Source: Podocnemis expansa
Taxonomy: Eukaryota > Chordata > Testudines > Podocnemididae
Assembly (NCBI GenBank): GCA_007922195.1
Contig: ML681963.1
Location: 133,121,764-133,185,763, forward strand
DNA length: 64,000 nt
Direction: 5' to 3'
The position numbers were made by a program, and so were the translations under genes. Positions 44,540 to 54,926 of this stretch are shown piece after piece. Under the pieces are notes generated by a model. That model had not been told where the DNA came from. It made no database searches and saw nothing but the letters and a program-made list of their open reading frames with translations. The first letter of the stretch is position 1. Every line of letters starts with the position of its first letter.

Positions 44540-45859
44540 CTGGCCCACGCCTATGAACAGGTGACGGCAGTTGATGGCCAGCCAACTGGTCTGCAGACCC
44601 TTTACCAAGGCCCCCACTTTGAGCTGAAGCATGACAGACTATACCGAATAAGCCAGGACACCAAGTCATAGCAACCTCTTGCCCAGCTCGTTGTCCCTAG
44701 CGCCCACTGAAGGGCCATCCTTCGACTTGCGCATGACGTCCCAGCTGCAGGGCACCTTCGGGCCAAGAGGACCCTCTCCCGGATTACGGCCAGATTTTAT
44801 TGGCCTGGGGTCTACCGGGATGTTAAAAACTATTGTGCTTCATGCCCTGACTGCTGGTTGTCGGCATCTACAAAACCCCCATGAGCTACTCTGGTTCCGC
44901 TCCCGGTGATTAGCATACCCTTTGAATAGGTGGCGATGGATTTAACGGGGCCCCTGCAAAATAGCATGGCAGGATACCAGTACTTGCTAGTTGTTATGGA
45001 CTACGCTACCTGTTTTCCCAAGGCTATCCCGCTCCGGAACGCCTCAGCAAAAACCATGGCTGCCGAGCTCATGAAGATTTTTGTTCGGGTGGGTCTGCCC
45101 CGAGAAATTCTAACTGATCAGGGGACCAACTTCACATCCCACATACTATGAGAGGTGTGTGTTCTCTTAGGCATCCAACAATTGTGCACGTCTGTATATC
45201 ATCCCCAGACAGATGTCCTAGTCGAAAGATTTAATCAGACCTTAAAAGGGATGCTCTGCAGATTTCCTCCAGAAAGTCTCCGCCAGTGGGGACCAGTTGA
45301 TCTCCTACCCCCCCCCCCCCCGCTTTTGGCTATCCAGGAAGTACCCCAGGCCTCTACCCGATTTTCGCCATTCAAACTGTTATATCAGAGGCATCTCTGG
45401 GGCCTGCTGGACCTAATGCGGGAAACCTGGGAGGAAACCCCCTCCACGAGTCAAGGGCTCCTACGTTATGTGACCCAACTTTACGACAACCTCGCTAGGG
45501 TCTGAGAGGCCACAAAACACAATCTGCAGGAGGCTCAGGAAACACAGAGTGTGACCTATAATAAGGGCGCCTGCACCCGCACCTTCCAGCCTCGAGACTG
45601 AGTCCTTGTGCTTCTGCCCACGGAGGGCTCCAAAATACTGGCCCGTTGGCAGGGGCTGTATGAGGTCCTCCGCCAGGTCAGGCCCATCAACTACGAGGTG
45701 CATCAACCAGATAAAAGGTGGAAGACACAGACCTACCACGTGAACCTGTTAAAAAAATGGACTGAACGGGAAGCCCTTATGATTGCGCCCGAGCCCCCTG
45801 ACCCAGAGTTAGGACCCCAGCTCCCCTTGCCGCCGGACCTGTCCTGGCTGACACTCTGA
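44540..45859 (+). pseudogene. Integrase remnant, located upstream of reverse transcriptase
   Basis: The zinc-binding HHCC part (AHDVPAAGH, then YCASCPDC) lies at about 44728-44856. The catalytic core shows MDLTGPL (first Asp, about 44940), LTDQGTNF (second Asp, about 45115) and HPQTDVLVERFNQ (Glu at 45224-45226). The C-terminal part (ILARWQGLYEV, YHVNLLKKW) resembles the GPY/F module. Interruptions include stops at 44667-44669, 45149-45151, about 45503 and about 45599, plus a disrupted region near 45300 with a C-run. In an intact element it would insert the cDNA copy. A chromodomain was not seen. Confidence 0.85.
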
Positions 45860-47215
45860 CTCCATCGCAGAAGGCCCAAGCCCAGGTACTAATCCAGACT
45901 TTCACCCGGACTTTCACCACCCTACCCGGCCATGTGGTGGGCTTCCAGCACGCCATCTGCACAACTGCCGGTGAAGCAGTGAGGGAAACAAACCAGCCAC
46001 TCCCATGCCGCATGAGGAGGGCCGTCAAGGAGGAAGTACAGGCTATGATGGAGCTAGGAGTGATTGAGCCCTCGAGGAGTGAATGGAGAAGCCCCATTGT
46101 CTTAGTTCCCAAGTCCGATAGGCCAATCAGATTCTGCATCGACTTCCGGAGAGTGAACGCCATCTCGTAGTTCGACACCTATCCCATGCCCATAGTTGAT
46201 GAATTGCTAGAAAGACAAGGGGGAGCGAGTTATATCTCCACCCTCGATCTCTCCAAAGGGTATTGGCAGATCCCCCTGGCTCCAGCATCTAAAGTGTAAA
46301 GACAGTGTTTGCCACCCCGCAAGGACTCTTTCACTTCACGCAGATGCCCTTCGGCCTCCATGGGGCCCCTGCCATGTTCCAAAGAATGATGGACCAACTA
46401 TTAGAGAAGCACCAGCCATATGCGGCCACGTACTTGGACGATGTGGTGATATACAGTGCCACCTGGGAAGATCATCTCCTAAGGTTGGCAGCCATGTTGA
46501 AAACACTTCAGGACGCCGGGTTGACGGCCCATCCCCAAAAGTGCCAGATTGGGTTCCGCAAAACCACGTATTTGGGGTATATGCTGGGACATGGGTGAGT
46601 TAGGCCACTGGTTGACAAGGTACAGGCCATATGGGCCCAACCCCCACCAACAACTAAAAGGGCGATTTGCCAATTTTTAGGCTTGGTCAGGTACTACTGC
46701 CGATTTGTCCCCAACTTTGCCACCTTCACGGCCCCGTTGACTAACCTACTCACCAAGAACCAACTGAATCGGGTCAGCTGGACCGCCGAGTGTGCTAGGG
46801 CCTTCCACGCCCTCAAGGACAGTTTGTGTAAAGAACCTGTCCTCTGTAACCCTGATTTTAACCAAGTGTTCATACTAAAGACAGACGCCTCAGCCATGGG
46901 ACTTGGGGCGGTACTCTCCCAAGTCTTTGACGAGGAAGAGCACCCCATCCTGTACATAAGCCGCAAACTGTTCCCCCAGGAGAAGACTTATCCTACAATA
47001 GAGAAAGAGGCGTTAGCTATCAAATGGGCCCTGGAGGCTCTCAGGTATTACCTTCTGGGGACCCATTGTATTGTAATGACCGACCATCAACCCTTGAAGT
47101 GGCTCCAGAAGATGAAAGACACCAACCCGTGGCTAATGCGATGGTAACTTATGTTGCAACCATTCTTGGTTACAATCCAACATCGGGCGGGTAGAGACCA
47201 TGCTAATTCCGATAG
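45860..47215 (+). pseudogene. Reverse transcriptase and RNase H remnant
   Basis: RT begins with RRAVKEEVQAMMELGVIEPS. The first catalytic Asp is in TLDLSKGYWQIPL (Asp codon 46245-46247) and the YLDDV box is at 46431-46445. RNase H follows: LKTDASAMGLGAVLSQ, KEALAIKWALEALRYYLLG, MTDHQPLKWL, and, after a stop at 47145-47147, RAGRDHANSDSLSR. Lesions: TAG at 46168-46170, a one-base shift near 46297-46300, TGA at 46596-46598, TAA at 47145-47147. The domain order after integrase is Ty1/copia-like although the residues are Ty3/gypsy-like. Confidence 0.88.
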
Positions 47216-47286
47216 CCTCTCCCGACTGGGGGGAGAGAGTGAGCTCAGCCCTGGAACCCAGGGGCTGAACTTGAGAGGGGGGGGAG

Positions 47287-48343
47287 TGTAAAGAGGTGCC
47301 AAAATGGCTGCCCCCACAGAACTGCCAATCAAGCAGGAAGGGAAGAGGTGGGGCAGGAAGCATAAAAAACAGGAAGGGGAGCTCAGTTCAGCCCTGGCTG
47401 CCAGAGGCAAAGGATGGCTCGACTCAGGTTCCGCAGCTTCAGCCCTTCCTCTGGCAGGGGAGACCTGGGCATACCCACTGACCTCCAGCCCTATACCGGG
47501 ATGGCTGGCTTGGGCCTCCCATGGTGGGTGCACACTGGGAAGACCACCCGCCATGAGAAATGGACAGACCGGGGCCCCCTGAACTGTAGTGCCCTCTGGG
47601 TTAGCATGTGGACCTAGAGTGCCAGGAACCGCCCTCCATGCCAGCAGGTGAGGACCTGGAGGAACTGCCCCTGGCTCCCCCTGACACAGATCCCTTGGCA
47701 GGAGAGGACCTGGAGGAACTACCCCTGGACCTCAACCATGGGGAGCGACCGGAACTGCCCCTGGAGGAGATGGTGGTCGCCTCAGAACTTCCAGACCTGC
47801 CGCCACCAGATGCCTGGGAAGGCCTGTACTCCATACCCCTCAGCGAGTACCCTGACGCCATAGAGGAGGGCGTAGACCAGGTACTGATGGGAGAGGGGGA
47901 GGGTAGTAGCCCAGGGGAAGTCTACCCCATACTAGGGTCAGCATGTTGCGATCGGAACCCTGCTGACCCCACTGGCTGCACGTCCGGCCACTGCTAGGGC
48001 CCTGGGCTGGGACACAGTGGTGTGTGTGTGTGGGGGGGCTGTGTCCTCCCTCCTCCTCTCCCCCCTTTGATGGGACGTCGACCCTGAATATTCCCCTGAG
48101 CTCATTGGACCCCAATTGCAACGGAACTCGTAGACTGAACGCCCTGGTAAGGGCCCGGGTCTACGGGCGAACTGGTTTACCCAGCCCCTAGACTGCTAGT
48201 TGCCCCCTCGTGGGGCTAAAACGAACTACCCGCCCCATCCATTGGGCAAAGGGCGGAGATATAGGACCGCTTGAGCGAATAATTCCCCAAATTGCACACC
48301 AGGAGGTGACCTGCTGGTGGGGTGGACCGAACTCACACTTACA
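47287..48343 (+). repeat. 3' LTR
   Basis: 1057 bp, from TGTAAAG to CTTACA, without the hAT insertion found in the 5' LTR. The two LTRs differ by scattered substitutions and small indels, so insertion is not recent. A (TG)n run at about 48020-48031 is specific to this copy. The purine-rich tract ending at 47286 would prime plus-strand synthesis. Confidence 0.9.
47608..47997 (+). CDS. Acidic LTR-encoded ORF, 3' LTR copy, function unknown
   Basis: A 129-codon frame open across much of the 3' LTR, starting MDLECQEPPSMPAGEDLEEL and carrying a repeated GEDLEELPL unit. It is rich in Asp, Glu, Leu and Pro and has no membrane segment or known domain. An additional frame upstream (47414-47617) begins MARLRFRSFSPSSGRGDLG. 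The equivalent frame in the 5' LTR is shifted. Because the LTRs are copies of one sequence, agreement between them does not show selection. It may be a leader-encoded accessory protein, or a compositional artefact. Confidence 0.3.
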   Translation: MDLECQEPPSMPAGEDLEELPLAPPDTDPLAGEDLEELPLDLNHGERPELPLEEMVVASELPDLPPPDAWEGLYSIPLSEYPDAIEEGVDQVLMGEGEGSSPGEVYPILGSACCDRNPADPTGCTSGHC

Positions 48344-48348
48344 CACAG

Positions 48349-48905
48349 GAAGGGCTAAATTCTCTTGTCCAGCAGAACCCTGCTCAGGGCCAAAATTGAG
48401 TAGGTGGAAAAAAGCAGCTTTAAGGAAATTTTGCACCATAAAACTTAGGACTATCCAGGGACCAGTTTGGAATCCAATGTAAATGAGACCATCCCACAGG
48501 GCTCCTGTAATTTTTGGCTGTCTGCTCATACATCCAAGGGCTGTATGAGCACCAAGGAACTGACATGGCAATGGGGTGCTCCTGACATGCCACCTTTATC
48601 TTGAACAAACTCCCTATGCCATGGCCAGGAGAAGACATGCTGTAGATTTTGCTTCAATTAGTTATGCCTCTCCTCAATCAAAGACATCTGTGATGGAGGA
48701 AGACCTGCTGGGTTTCTGGTCCTGGTTCTTGTCTTTTGGGTGAGAGTACAGTTGGAGAGTGTGGGCCAGCTGTCTAGGATAGGTGCAGAATTAGAAATGG
48801 GTAAGTTTGGGAAGTGAAGAGTTTATGGTAAGTAGATGTTGGCACAAAAAACGTGGAGGGAGATAGTGAAAGAAAGAAAACAAAGAAGAGAGTGGTAGAC
48901 AGGGT
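48349..48905. other. No gene seen
   Basis: The only notable feature is the first copy of a roughly 50-bp direct repeat (48711-48769). Confidence 0.45.
48711..48769 (+). repeat. Direct repeat, copy 1 of 2
   Basis: The segment with GTCTTTTGGGTGAGAGTACA and GTTGGAGAGTGTGGGCCAG recurs at 49515-49571 with only a few differences at its 5' edge, about 800 bp downstream. Confidence 0.85.
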
Positions 48906-48910
48906 CTAAA

Positions 48911-49040
48911 GTAGGGGTCTCAAACACATGGCTTGTGGGCCACATGCATCCCTTGAAGTTGCCTCCTGTGGACCCTGATGACCCCTGGAATCCAGGGGTT
49001 CCCAACCCCTTCAACCCGCAGGTCAAAAATGGCCTGTGGG
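48911..49040. mobile_element. hAT-like left-end fragment
   Basis: AGGGGTCTCAAACACATGGC followed by GTGGGCCACATGCATCCC matches the general terminus of the hAT family at 20993. A second hAT-like start (CCAGGGGTTCCCAACCCC) follows near 48992. Right ends were not found. Confidence 0.4.
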
Positions 49041-49149
49041 ACTTTTCAAGGGCCGAGCCCCTCCACTGGCTGGAAGCTCAGCATTGGCAGTGCTTGCAGG
49101 GTGAAGGGTGGGTCATGCTGCATCGCCTGACTCACCCCACGAGAGCGTC

Positions 49150-49520
49150 ATCAGCCACTGCTGGGGAAGCTGTGCGTGCCCTGCTGTCCATGCACAGGGA
49201 AGGGACCCCCATGTACAGCTGAGCTCCCACTGGCTGCATGTGGGGAAGGGACCCCCATATGCAGCAGGAGCCCCACTGGCTGCATGCAGGGGAGGGACTC
49301 CTGTGCTGACTCTAGCTCCTCCTGCCGCACGCGGGGGGTTGCATCCCTGCACACAGCAGGAGCAGCTGGAGCCACACGTGGGGGGTCCCTTGCCTGCAAG
49401 CAGCCAACGAGAGCACAGCCGTGCACGGGGTTCCCTCCTCGGCGCATGGCTAGTGCAGCAGGAGAAGCTGGTCTCTCCCTCCCCACGCGTGTCCAGCAGG
49501 AGCCTAGCCATCCACGGGGG
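49150..49520. repeat. GC-rich degenerate tandem repeat
   Basis: Units containing CCCACTGGCTGCATG, GGGAGGGAC and AGCAGGAG recur with variation. Long frames on both strands run through it and show only the repeat (for example GREG/GRDP-rich peptides), so I do not call a gene. Confidence 0.5.
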
Positions 49521-49571
49521 GTTCTGGTTCTGGTCTTTTGGGTGAGAGTACAGTTGGAGAGTGTGGGCCAG
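49515..49571 (+). repeat. Direct repeat, copy 2 of 2
   Basis: See copy 1 at 48711-48769. The copies agree without interruption over at least about 40 bp. Confidence 0.85.
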
Positions 49572-49889
49572 GGGGACTGGAGCTGCGCAAAGGGGTCTCT
49601 GTCCCCAGCCGGGGGAGTGCTGCTCCAGCCCGGTGCAGGGATTCCTTCCCTGCACCAACAAGTCAGGCTCTGGCCTCACGTAGGGGTAGCCCTGATGGAA
49701 CCGGGCAGTGGGAACCCCTTCTCCCTCCACCTTGCCAGGGGAGAACTTCCTCTGCCAGGCTCTAGCCTTCTGAGCCTGGCATGGTAAAAAGCACCCCCTG
49801 CTCAGGTGAAGCCACACGATAGCTAGAGCTGGGCAGGGGATGTTTTTCTCTGTGCTGGGCTCAGAGTGCTGAAGCCCGGCGGGGGATTA

Positions 49890-50116
49890 GGTGGTGGCAT
49901 GGCCCTTTTGGGGGTCTATGTTGCCACACCTACCATGGTGCCCCTTCTCCAATTCGAATTAGCAAGTCCAGTCCATGGACATGTGAGTTCGAATTGGAGT
50001 TTCTAGTGTGGCTGTGTCAATTCAAATTGACTGAAGTTGAGATAATAATTATTAGTTTGAATTGACTAGTTCAAATTCAGTCAATTGGATTTAACACTGT
50101 AAGTGTATACATAGCC
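49890..50116. mobile_element. Right part of a TTTGAA-type Harbinger-like element
   Basis: GGTCTATGTTGCCACACC, TGTCCATGGACATG, and the right end GTGTATACATAGCC followed by TAA mirror the right part of the element at 2233-3526 (3325-3526). The left end is missing or too divergent to find. Confidence 0.6.
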
Positions 50117-50119
50117 TAA

Positions 50120-51156
50120 GAGATGAAAGCAAAGGAAGAAATCAGGGGAACTAAAAAGACAAGCCTTACTTTTCATTCACTCAACAGGTATTGTGTGTGT
50201 TCAAGGAATGCAGAATAGGCTCACAGAAAGGAATTTTTAAAACTACTTTAATAGTTTAATAGAAATAGATAATAAATATGTAGCAAGTGTGTGTGTGTGT
50301 GATTAGCGGTGGAGGAAAAAGAGCAAAAACAATTCTGTATCACTGACTTTGGGCATTTCCAATTTTTCTTTTTTATACAGTTAAAACAAGAATAACTTTT
50401 ACAAAATACTTATTTTTGGGAAAAAAAGGTTTGGTTTTTGCTTTTTTTTCATCCTTTATTTTTCCTTTTTTTCCATGGAATGCAATAAAATGAAGCATGT
50501 TCCAGGACTGTCCAGCACTCTTATACTTTTCAACATTGCTTCAGCTTTGGGGAAGTGACAGAGTGCCCAAATTATTTTCGTTGTTTTTTCATTTACTACT
50601 CTGTCACTTTTCCAAAGTCAAGGAAGCTTTGAAAAGTTAGAGTGAGAAAAGTAATGTCCCTCCAACTTAGATACTTATTCTATTATTTTCAGTAGTGAGA
50701 AGGGGAAAGGTAGGGAAAATTAAAATATCAAATTTTCAAAATATTTTCAGTTTCCAAAAACCTACAATATTTTAATTAAATATATTCCCCATAAAAAATC
50801 CTCTTTTGTGGTGGAGAAGGTTTCAGTCAAAAACTTTTGACCAATACATTCAAAATCTCAGTGTTAGGTTTATTCCCGCGTGCACTTTGTTAATATTTTT
50901 CTCTGTTCTTACATAAATTTATTTACTACAGTGAGATATTTCCTGAACAAGGACTGATTAGAAATATGTAAGGACCTCAGGATTTGGTCCATTTATACTA
51001 AATAAGGACTCAATCCTGCAGAGGTTTACATGAGCTGAATTTTATGCACAGTGAGTTGTCTCATTAAATTCAATGGAGCAGATCTTCAGGGGATGTAATT
51101 GTTATAGCACCATTGAACATTACATCAGCTCAGAATCTGCCTTGTTAGGATTACTC
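50120..51156. other. No gene seen; AT-rich
   Basis: Includes a (TG)n run near 50288-50301 and A/T-rich runs. Nothing else recognised. Confidence 0.45.
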
Positions 51157-51159
51157 AAA

Positions 51160-51261
51160 GGCTATGTTGACACAGGGAGGGCTTGTTTCGAAACAAGAGG
51201 TTTCAAAACAAGCTGTTTCAAAATAACATATTATTTCGAAACAACTTATTTCGAGGACAAA
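51160..51261. mobile_element. Left end of a TTTCGAAATAA-type element, running into an assembly gap
   Basis: GGCTATGTTGACACAGGGAG followed by GTTTCGAAACAAG and TATTTCGAAACAAC words. The sequence is cut by the gap before the right end. Confidence 0.65.
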
Positions 51262-51661
51262 NNNNNNNNNNNNNNNNNNNNNNNNNNNNNNNNNNNNNNN
51301 NNNNNNNNNNNNNNNNNNNNNNNNNNNNNNNNNNNNNNNNNNNNNNNNNNNNNNNNNNNNNNNNNNNNNNNNNNNNNNNNNNNNNNNNNNNNNNNNNNNN
51401 NNNNNNNNNNNNNNNNNNNNNNNNNNNNNNNNNNNNNNNNNNNNNNNNNNNNNNNNNNNNNNNNNNNNNNNNNNNNNNNNNNNNNNNNNNNNNNNNNNNN
51501 NNNNNNNNNNNNNNNNNNNNNNNNNNNNNNNNNNNNNNNNNNNNNNNNNNNNNNNNNNNNNNNNNNNNNNNNNNNNNNNNNNNNNNNNNNNNNNNNNNNN
51601 NNNNNNNNNNNNNNNNNNNNNNNNNNNNNNNNNNNNNNNNNNNNNNNNNNNNNNNNNNNNN
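51262..51661. other. Assembly gap (400 N)
   Basis: Exactly 400 undetermined bases, probably a nominal gap length. Frames reported through it are meaningless. Confidence 0.99.
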
Positions 51662-51689
51662 CAGGAGTTGACTTAATATGATATGACCT

Positions 51690-53992
51690 GTGTCTGGTGC
51701 TCCATCAGGTCAAGCAGGTGGTCCATCTGGGACTGCTGGACCCTGTGGTGTCCAGCTTCCTCCTCCTCCTCCTGCTGCTTCTACCTGGCCCAGAGGTCTG
51801 CCTCGACACACACAGCCACCTGGAGGTGGTCTTCCAGGATCTCCACCCTGGAGTGATGCCCACTCCTCCTCCTGGTTAGGGCTGGGTGCACCCTGGGAAT
51901 AGCCAGTGTCAAGGGTGCAGGGGCTACAGGAGAGAAGCAAAGAACAAGACTTCCCCCTATTAACTAGTGCAGAGTGCAGGCTGACAGCAGCTTCTGGCCT
52001 GTGCCCATCCCCCTGCTTCCCATACCCCCTATCCTTTGGGACAAGGACCTCTTAGGATATGCTGCCGTGCTCTGCTGCATGGGGCATGTGCAGTGCCCAA
52101 GGTGGTAAGCCACAGGTAGCTCTGCCCTGGGGGTCTTGCCTGAGGCCATATGCCAATGGTGTTGGACACATGGGGTATGTCCACATGAGGCTATTATTTC
52201 GAAACAACACTGGTTGTTTCAAAATAAAAGCCCCTATGTCCACATGATGTTACAAGAGCCCTCCTTTCCAAACAGCTTAAACCACTTTGGTTTCAAAAGG
52301 AGGGTTATTTCGAAATAAGGATTCTTTTGAAATAACAATGATCTTCCTCCCAGGGTGCATAGCACCCTGGGAGGAATGTCCCAGCTCCCCCTCAGCACCC
52401 TGGCCAGGGAGGAGCACCCTAGGCAGGGTGCTGAATGGAGTGCAGGGGGTCGACGGGTGCTCCAGCCAGCTTCCCCCCAACTTCCCCGTGCTGGGAGCAG
52501 GGGGGGGGTGGGTGCCTCAGCCCCTTCCCCCCCACCCCAGGAAGGGGAAGTGGAGGAAAGCCAGCTCAGGTACCCCCAGGGCTCTGCCCCCCGCCCAGGC
52601 TTGGAGGGAGCTGCCGGCCCCACAGCCCGATCAGGGGGGCTGCAGCCCCCCACGGCGTGGCCGCTCCACAGGTGGCTCACCCCGCTGCTGGGGCTGCCAC
52701 CAAGCCCGGGGGCGGGGCCGAGGGTGTCCCCGGCCCTGCTGCTGGGCAGGAGCGGGGCGGCCGGGGATTCCTGGGGCGGGGTGCCCCCGGCCCTGCCACC
52801 AGGCTTGGGGGCAGCCCCAGCAGTGGGGTGAGCTGCCCGTGGAGCGGCCACCCCGTGGGGGTTGCAGCCCCCAGAACAGGGCTGCAGTCCCACCCTCCAC
52901 CTGGGCAGTGGAGCCTGGGGGTTTCACGGCTCCCTGAGCTGCTTGCCCGAGGGCAAGCAGCTTGGGGCATCCCCAGGCTCCTTACAAGCCCCCCCCCCGC
53001 TAGTGGCAACATGGCCCCCTCCCAGTGTGCCCTTCCCCTAACTCGAAATAGTAAGTCCACTGTGTGGACATGCTATTTCGATTCCCCCTTCTAATTGTTT
53101 TTTAGTTACTTTGAATTGTTGTTTTGAAATAAGGGTTTTATCGTTTGAAAATAACTTGTTTCGAAATGACTTATTTCAAAACACTGCCCTGTGTGTGGAC
53201 ATAGCCATGCTGTCTGGCTGTTGCTATTGCACCAACAGTGCTCCCACCCCAAGTCCTGGCAGGCCCCCCCACTCCATTCGGCTCCAGGTCCACGCTACCA
53301 CATGGCCCTTTGCCCCTGGGCCCCCATGGGAGTGCCTCTGCACCCCACCTCCCAGGACCCTGCCTGTCCTCAGGCCCTGTCTCCCACAGTCCCTGTCCCA
53401 CCTCCCTGTCCCACCATGCCTGCAGGGAGGAAGCACTCACTGGCATGTGCAGTAGGTGCCTGGAGTGATGTCCCCTCATCCGGTGTGGGGGGAGCCTCCT
53501 CCTGGGTTCCTGGGATGAGGTCTGGGCTGGTGCTGCCCGGGGTTGGTGCAGTTCCATGTGCTGGGATGCTGATGTCTCCCTGGCTCAGCACCATGTTGTC
53601 ATCCACAGAGCCCTCCTTCTGGTCATTGTCCGGGGGGGGGCTCACCAGAGTCGACAGTTCTGCCTGACTGACCATCATCAGGCTCCTGGCCCAGGAAGGC
53701 ATGCAGCTGGATGTAATAGGTGCATGTGGTGTTGGCTCCCCTCTAACCACCCCAAGCACTGCATGGCCTCCTGGGCCCTGTGGTAGGACTGGCATAAGTC
53801 CTTGACCTTCACCTGCACCTGCTGGGTGGTGCACATGTGGCCCCTTTTGGCCAGGGTCTCGGAGATGGGCCGATATGCCCCTGGCTCGCCTGGAGCCAGG
53901 AGTGTATAGCTTCATTCCCCCCACACAGGCAGTAGATCTAAGATCTCCTGGTGGGCCCAGGATGGGGCCTGCCTGCCTCTGCCCGCTGACAT
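51690..53992 (-). pseudogene. Harbinger-type Myb/SANT-like accessory protein, broken
   Basis: Coding starts at ATG (complement of 53990-53992). The first helix region reads WAHQEILDLLPVWGE, then a TGA (complement of 53912-53914) interrupts, and the domain continues with ISETLAKRGH, VQVKVKDLCQSYHRAQEA and, after a frame change, CTYYIQLHAFLGQEPDDGQ. This is the trihelix/Myb-like DNA-binding domain found in the second protein of PIF/Harbinger elements, thought to help the transposase enter the nucleus and bind DNA. An acidic, Pro-rich stretch follows to about 53370. A MITE (52173-53206) interrupts, and a probable C-terminal segment with QKQQEEEEEAGHH and MDHLLDLMEHQTQ lies at about 51690-51940. 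Not functional. Confidence 0.65.
52173..53206. mobile_element. TTTCGAAATAA-type Harbinger-like element with GC-rich core
   Basis: The ends GGGTATGTCCACATGAGGC and, inverted, GGCTATGTCCACACACAGGG are flanked by ATG at 52170-52172 and 53207-53209. TTTCGAAATA words occupy about 100-150 bp at each end. The core is very GC-rich and contains a perfect 15-bp hairpin (52344-52376). Long open frames in the core (both strands, up to 219 codons) are proline-, glycine- and arginine-rich and look compositional. Confidence 0.8.
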
Positions 53993-54310
53993 GGCTGCCA
54001 CACAGCTGAAGTTCTGGCTGGCTCTGCCTGCAGGGCAGAGTGGCCAGGCCTTTAGCCTGCCCCAGGATTGGCTACTGCAGGCACTTCCTGGTTACCCAGA
54101 GGGTTTCCAGGTGGTTAGGAGGCCAGTTAAGTCAATTTAAGCTTAACACCAGGCTACATTGGCTTAAGTCAACTTAAAAAATTAAGTCAACTTAACAAGT
54201 GGGAGTTATTAAGTTGAATTAAGCAACTGCTTAAGTTGACCTAATAAATTCCAAATGTGGCTAGGGTTTTGCTTAAGTTGACTTAAGCCCATAGTGTAGA
54301 CATTCCCAAT

Positions 54311-54926
54311 AGAGGTACAAAGCATAAACAATATGATAAAAAAGTAATATAACTAGTGTAGTGTCACTCATGGCTTAGTACATAAACTCATACCTGGAGA
54401 CTGCCAATTTGTCTGTTCAGATTGTGCTATTATATGGAATTATTTGAAGTGTTGTTCTACTGTGTCATTTTTCATAATCATTTCATTATGAGGACTTTAT
54501 GCTTGTAGCTCAGGGTGATATTTTTTTCAAAGATATGCAGCTGCCTAAAGATACATATTGTGCACTTTTAAAAAGCCTACTTCTCATTTATGTTCCTAAC
54601 TCCTATTGGTTTCAGTGGGATTCCATTGCTTAGGCATTCAAACTTCTAGCGTCATCTTTAGGTACCTAAAGTCTTTTGAAAGGCTGGGCCTTGGTAACTG
54701 TGGATGATTTTTCTCTCACAGAATAAAACTATTTTACTTAATAACTACCAATGTTTCAAAAAACCCAGGAAACATGAAAATTTCTTTCTTGTGTGACAGA
54801 GTCACACTGGATGATTATAGGAAAGTGGTCCTATTTGGAAAAACTGCGTGGTGGGTGGATGCAAGCCCTCCCACTACTGAAACCCCTCCCCAGCCTAAAG
54901 GTAGGAAGTACCAGGCCCAGATCTAA
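54311..54926. other. No gene seen
   Basis: AT-rich. GTGTGACAGAGTCACACTGG near 54793-54812 looks like it could be the edge of another repeat, but no partner was identified. Confidence 0.4.

Larger units (their letters stand above)
41175..48343 (+). mobile_element. Full-length dead Gmr1-like Ty3/gypsy LTR retrotransposon
   Basis: The element is bounded by CACAG at 41170-41174 and 48344-48348. Its LTRs begin TGTAAAG and end CTTACA. Internal order is gag (glutamine-rich coil, SCAN-like capsid, zinc knuckle), protease, integrase, reverse transcriptase, RNase H. Integrase before RT is the hallmark of the Gmr1 group described by Goodwin and Poulter. SCAN-like capsids in such elements were described by Emerson and Thomas. 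A purine tract (about 47269-47286) precedes the 3' LTR. No env-like frame was seen. Many stops and frameshifts make it non-autonomous. A hAT element sits only in the 5' LTR. Confidence 0.92.
51662..54307 (-). mobile_element. Large Harbinger-type element with ruined accessory gene and nested MITE
   Basis: Just after the gap the sequence GAGTTGACTTAATA belongs to the TTAAGTTGACTTAA foldback type. The same type returns at 54121-54307 and ends GTGTAGACATTCCC. Between them lies a minus-strand Myb/SANT-like gene remnant (51690-53992) split by another element (52173-53206). I infer one long, possibly once autonomous element whose left end is in the gap. No transposase remnant was recognised, so the inference rests on the accessory gene. 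Confidence 0.55.

Noticed and set aside
41175..48343. Endogenous retrovirus with env
   Set aside because: No env-like frame exists between RNase H and the 3' LTR, and the residues and domain order are of the Ty3/gypsy Gmr1 group.
49113..49817. 234-codon minus-strand frame
   Set aside because: Runs through a degenerate GC-rich tandem repeat. Alternative frames on both strands are equally open.
51073..51681. Long plus-strand frames spanning 51073-51681
   Set aside because: Most of their length is undetermined N sequence. They are artefacts of the assembly gap.
52234..53094. 219-codon frames on both strands, Pro/Gly/Arg-rich
   Set aside because: They lie inside the GC-rich core of a Harbinger-like element, occur on both strands in several frames, and show no domain.
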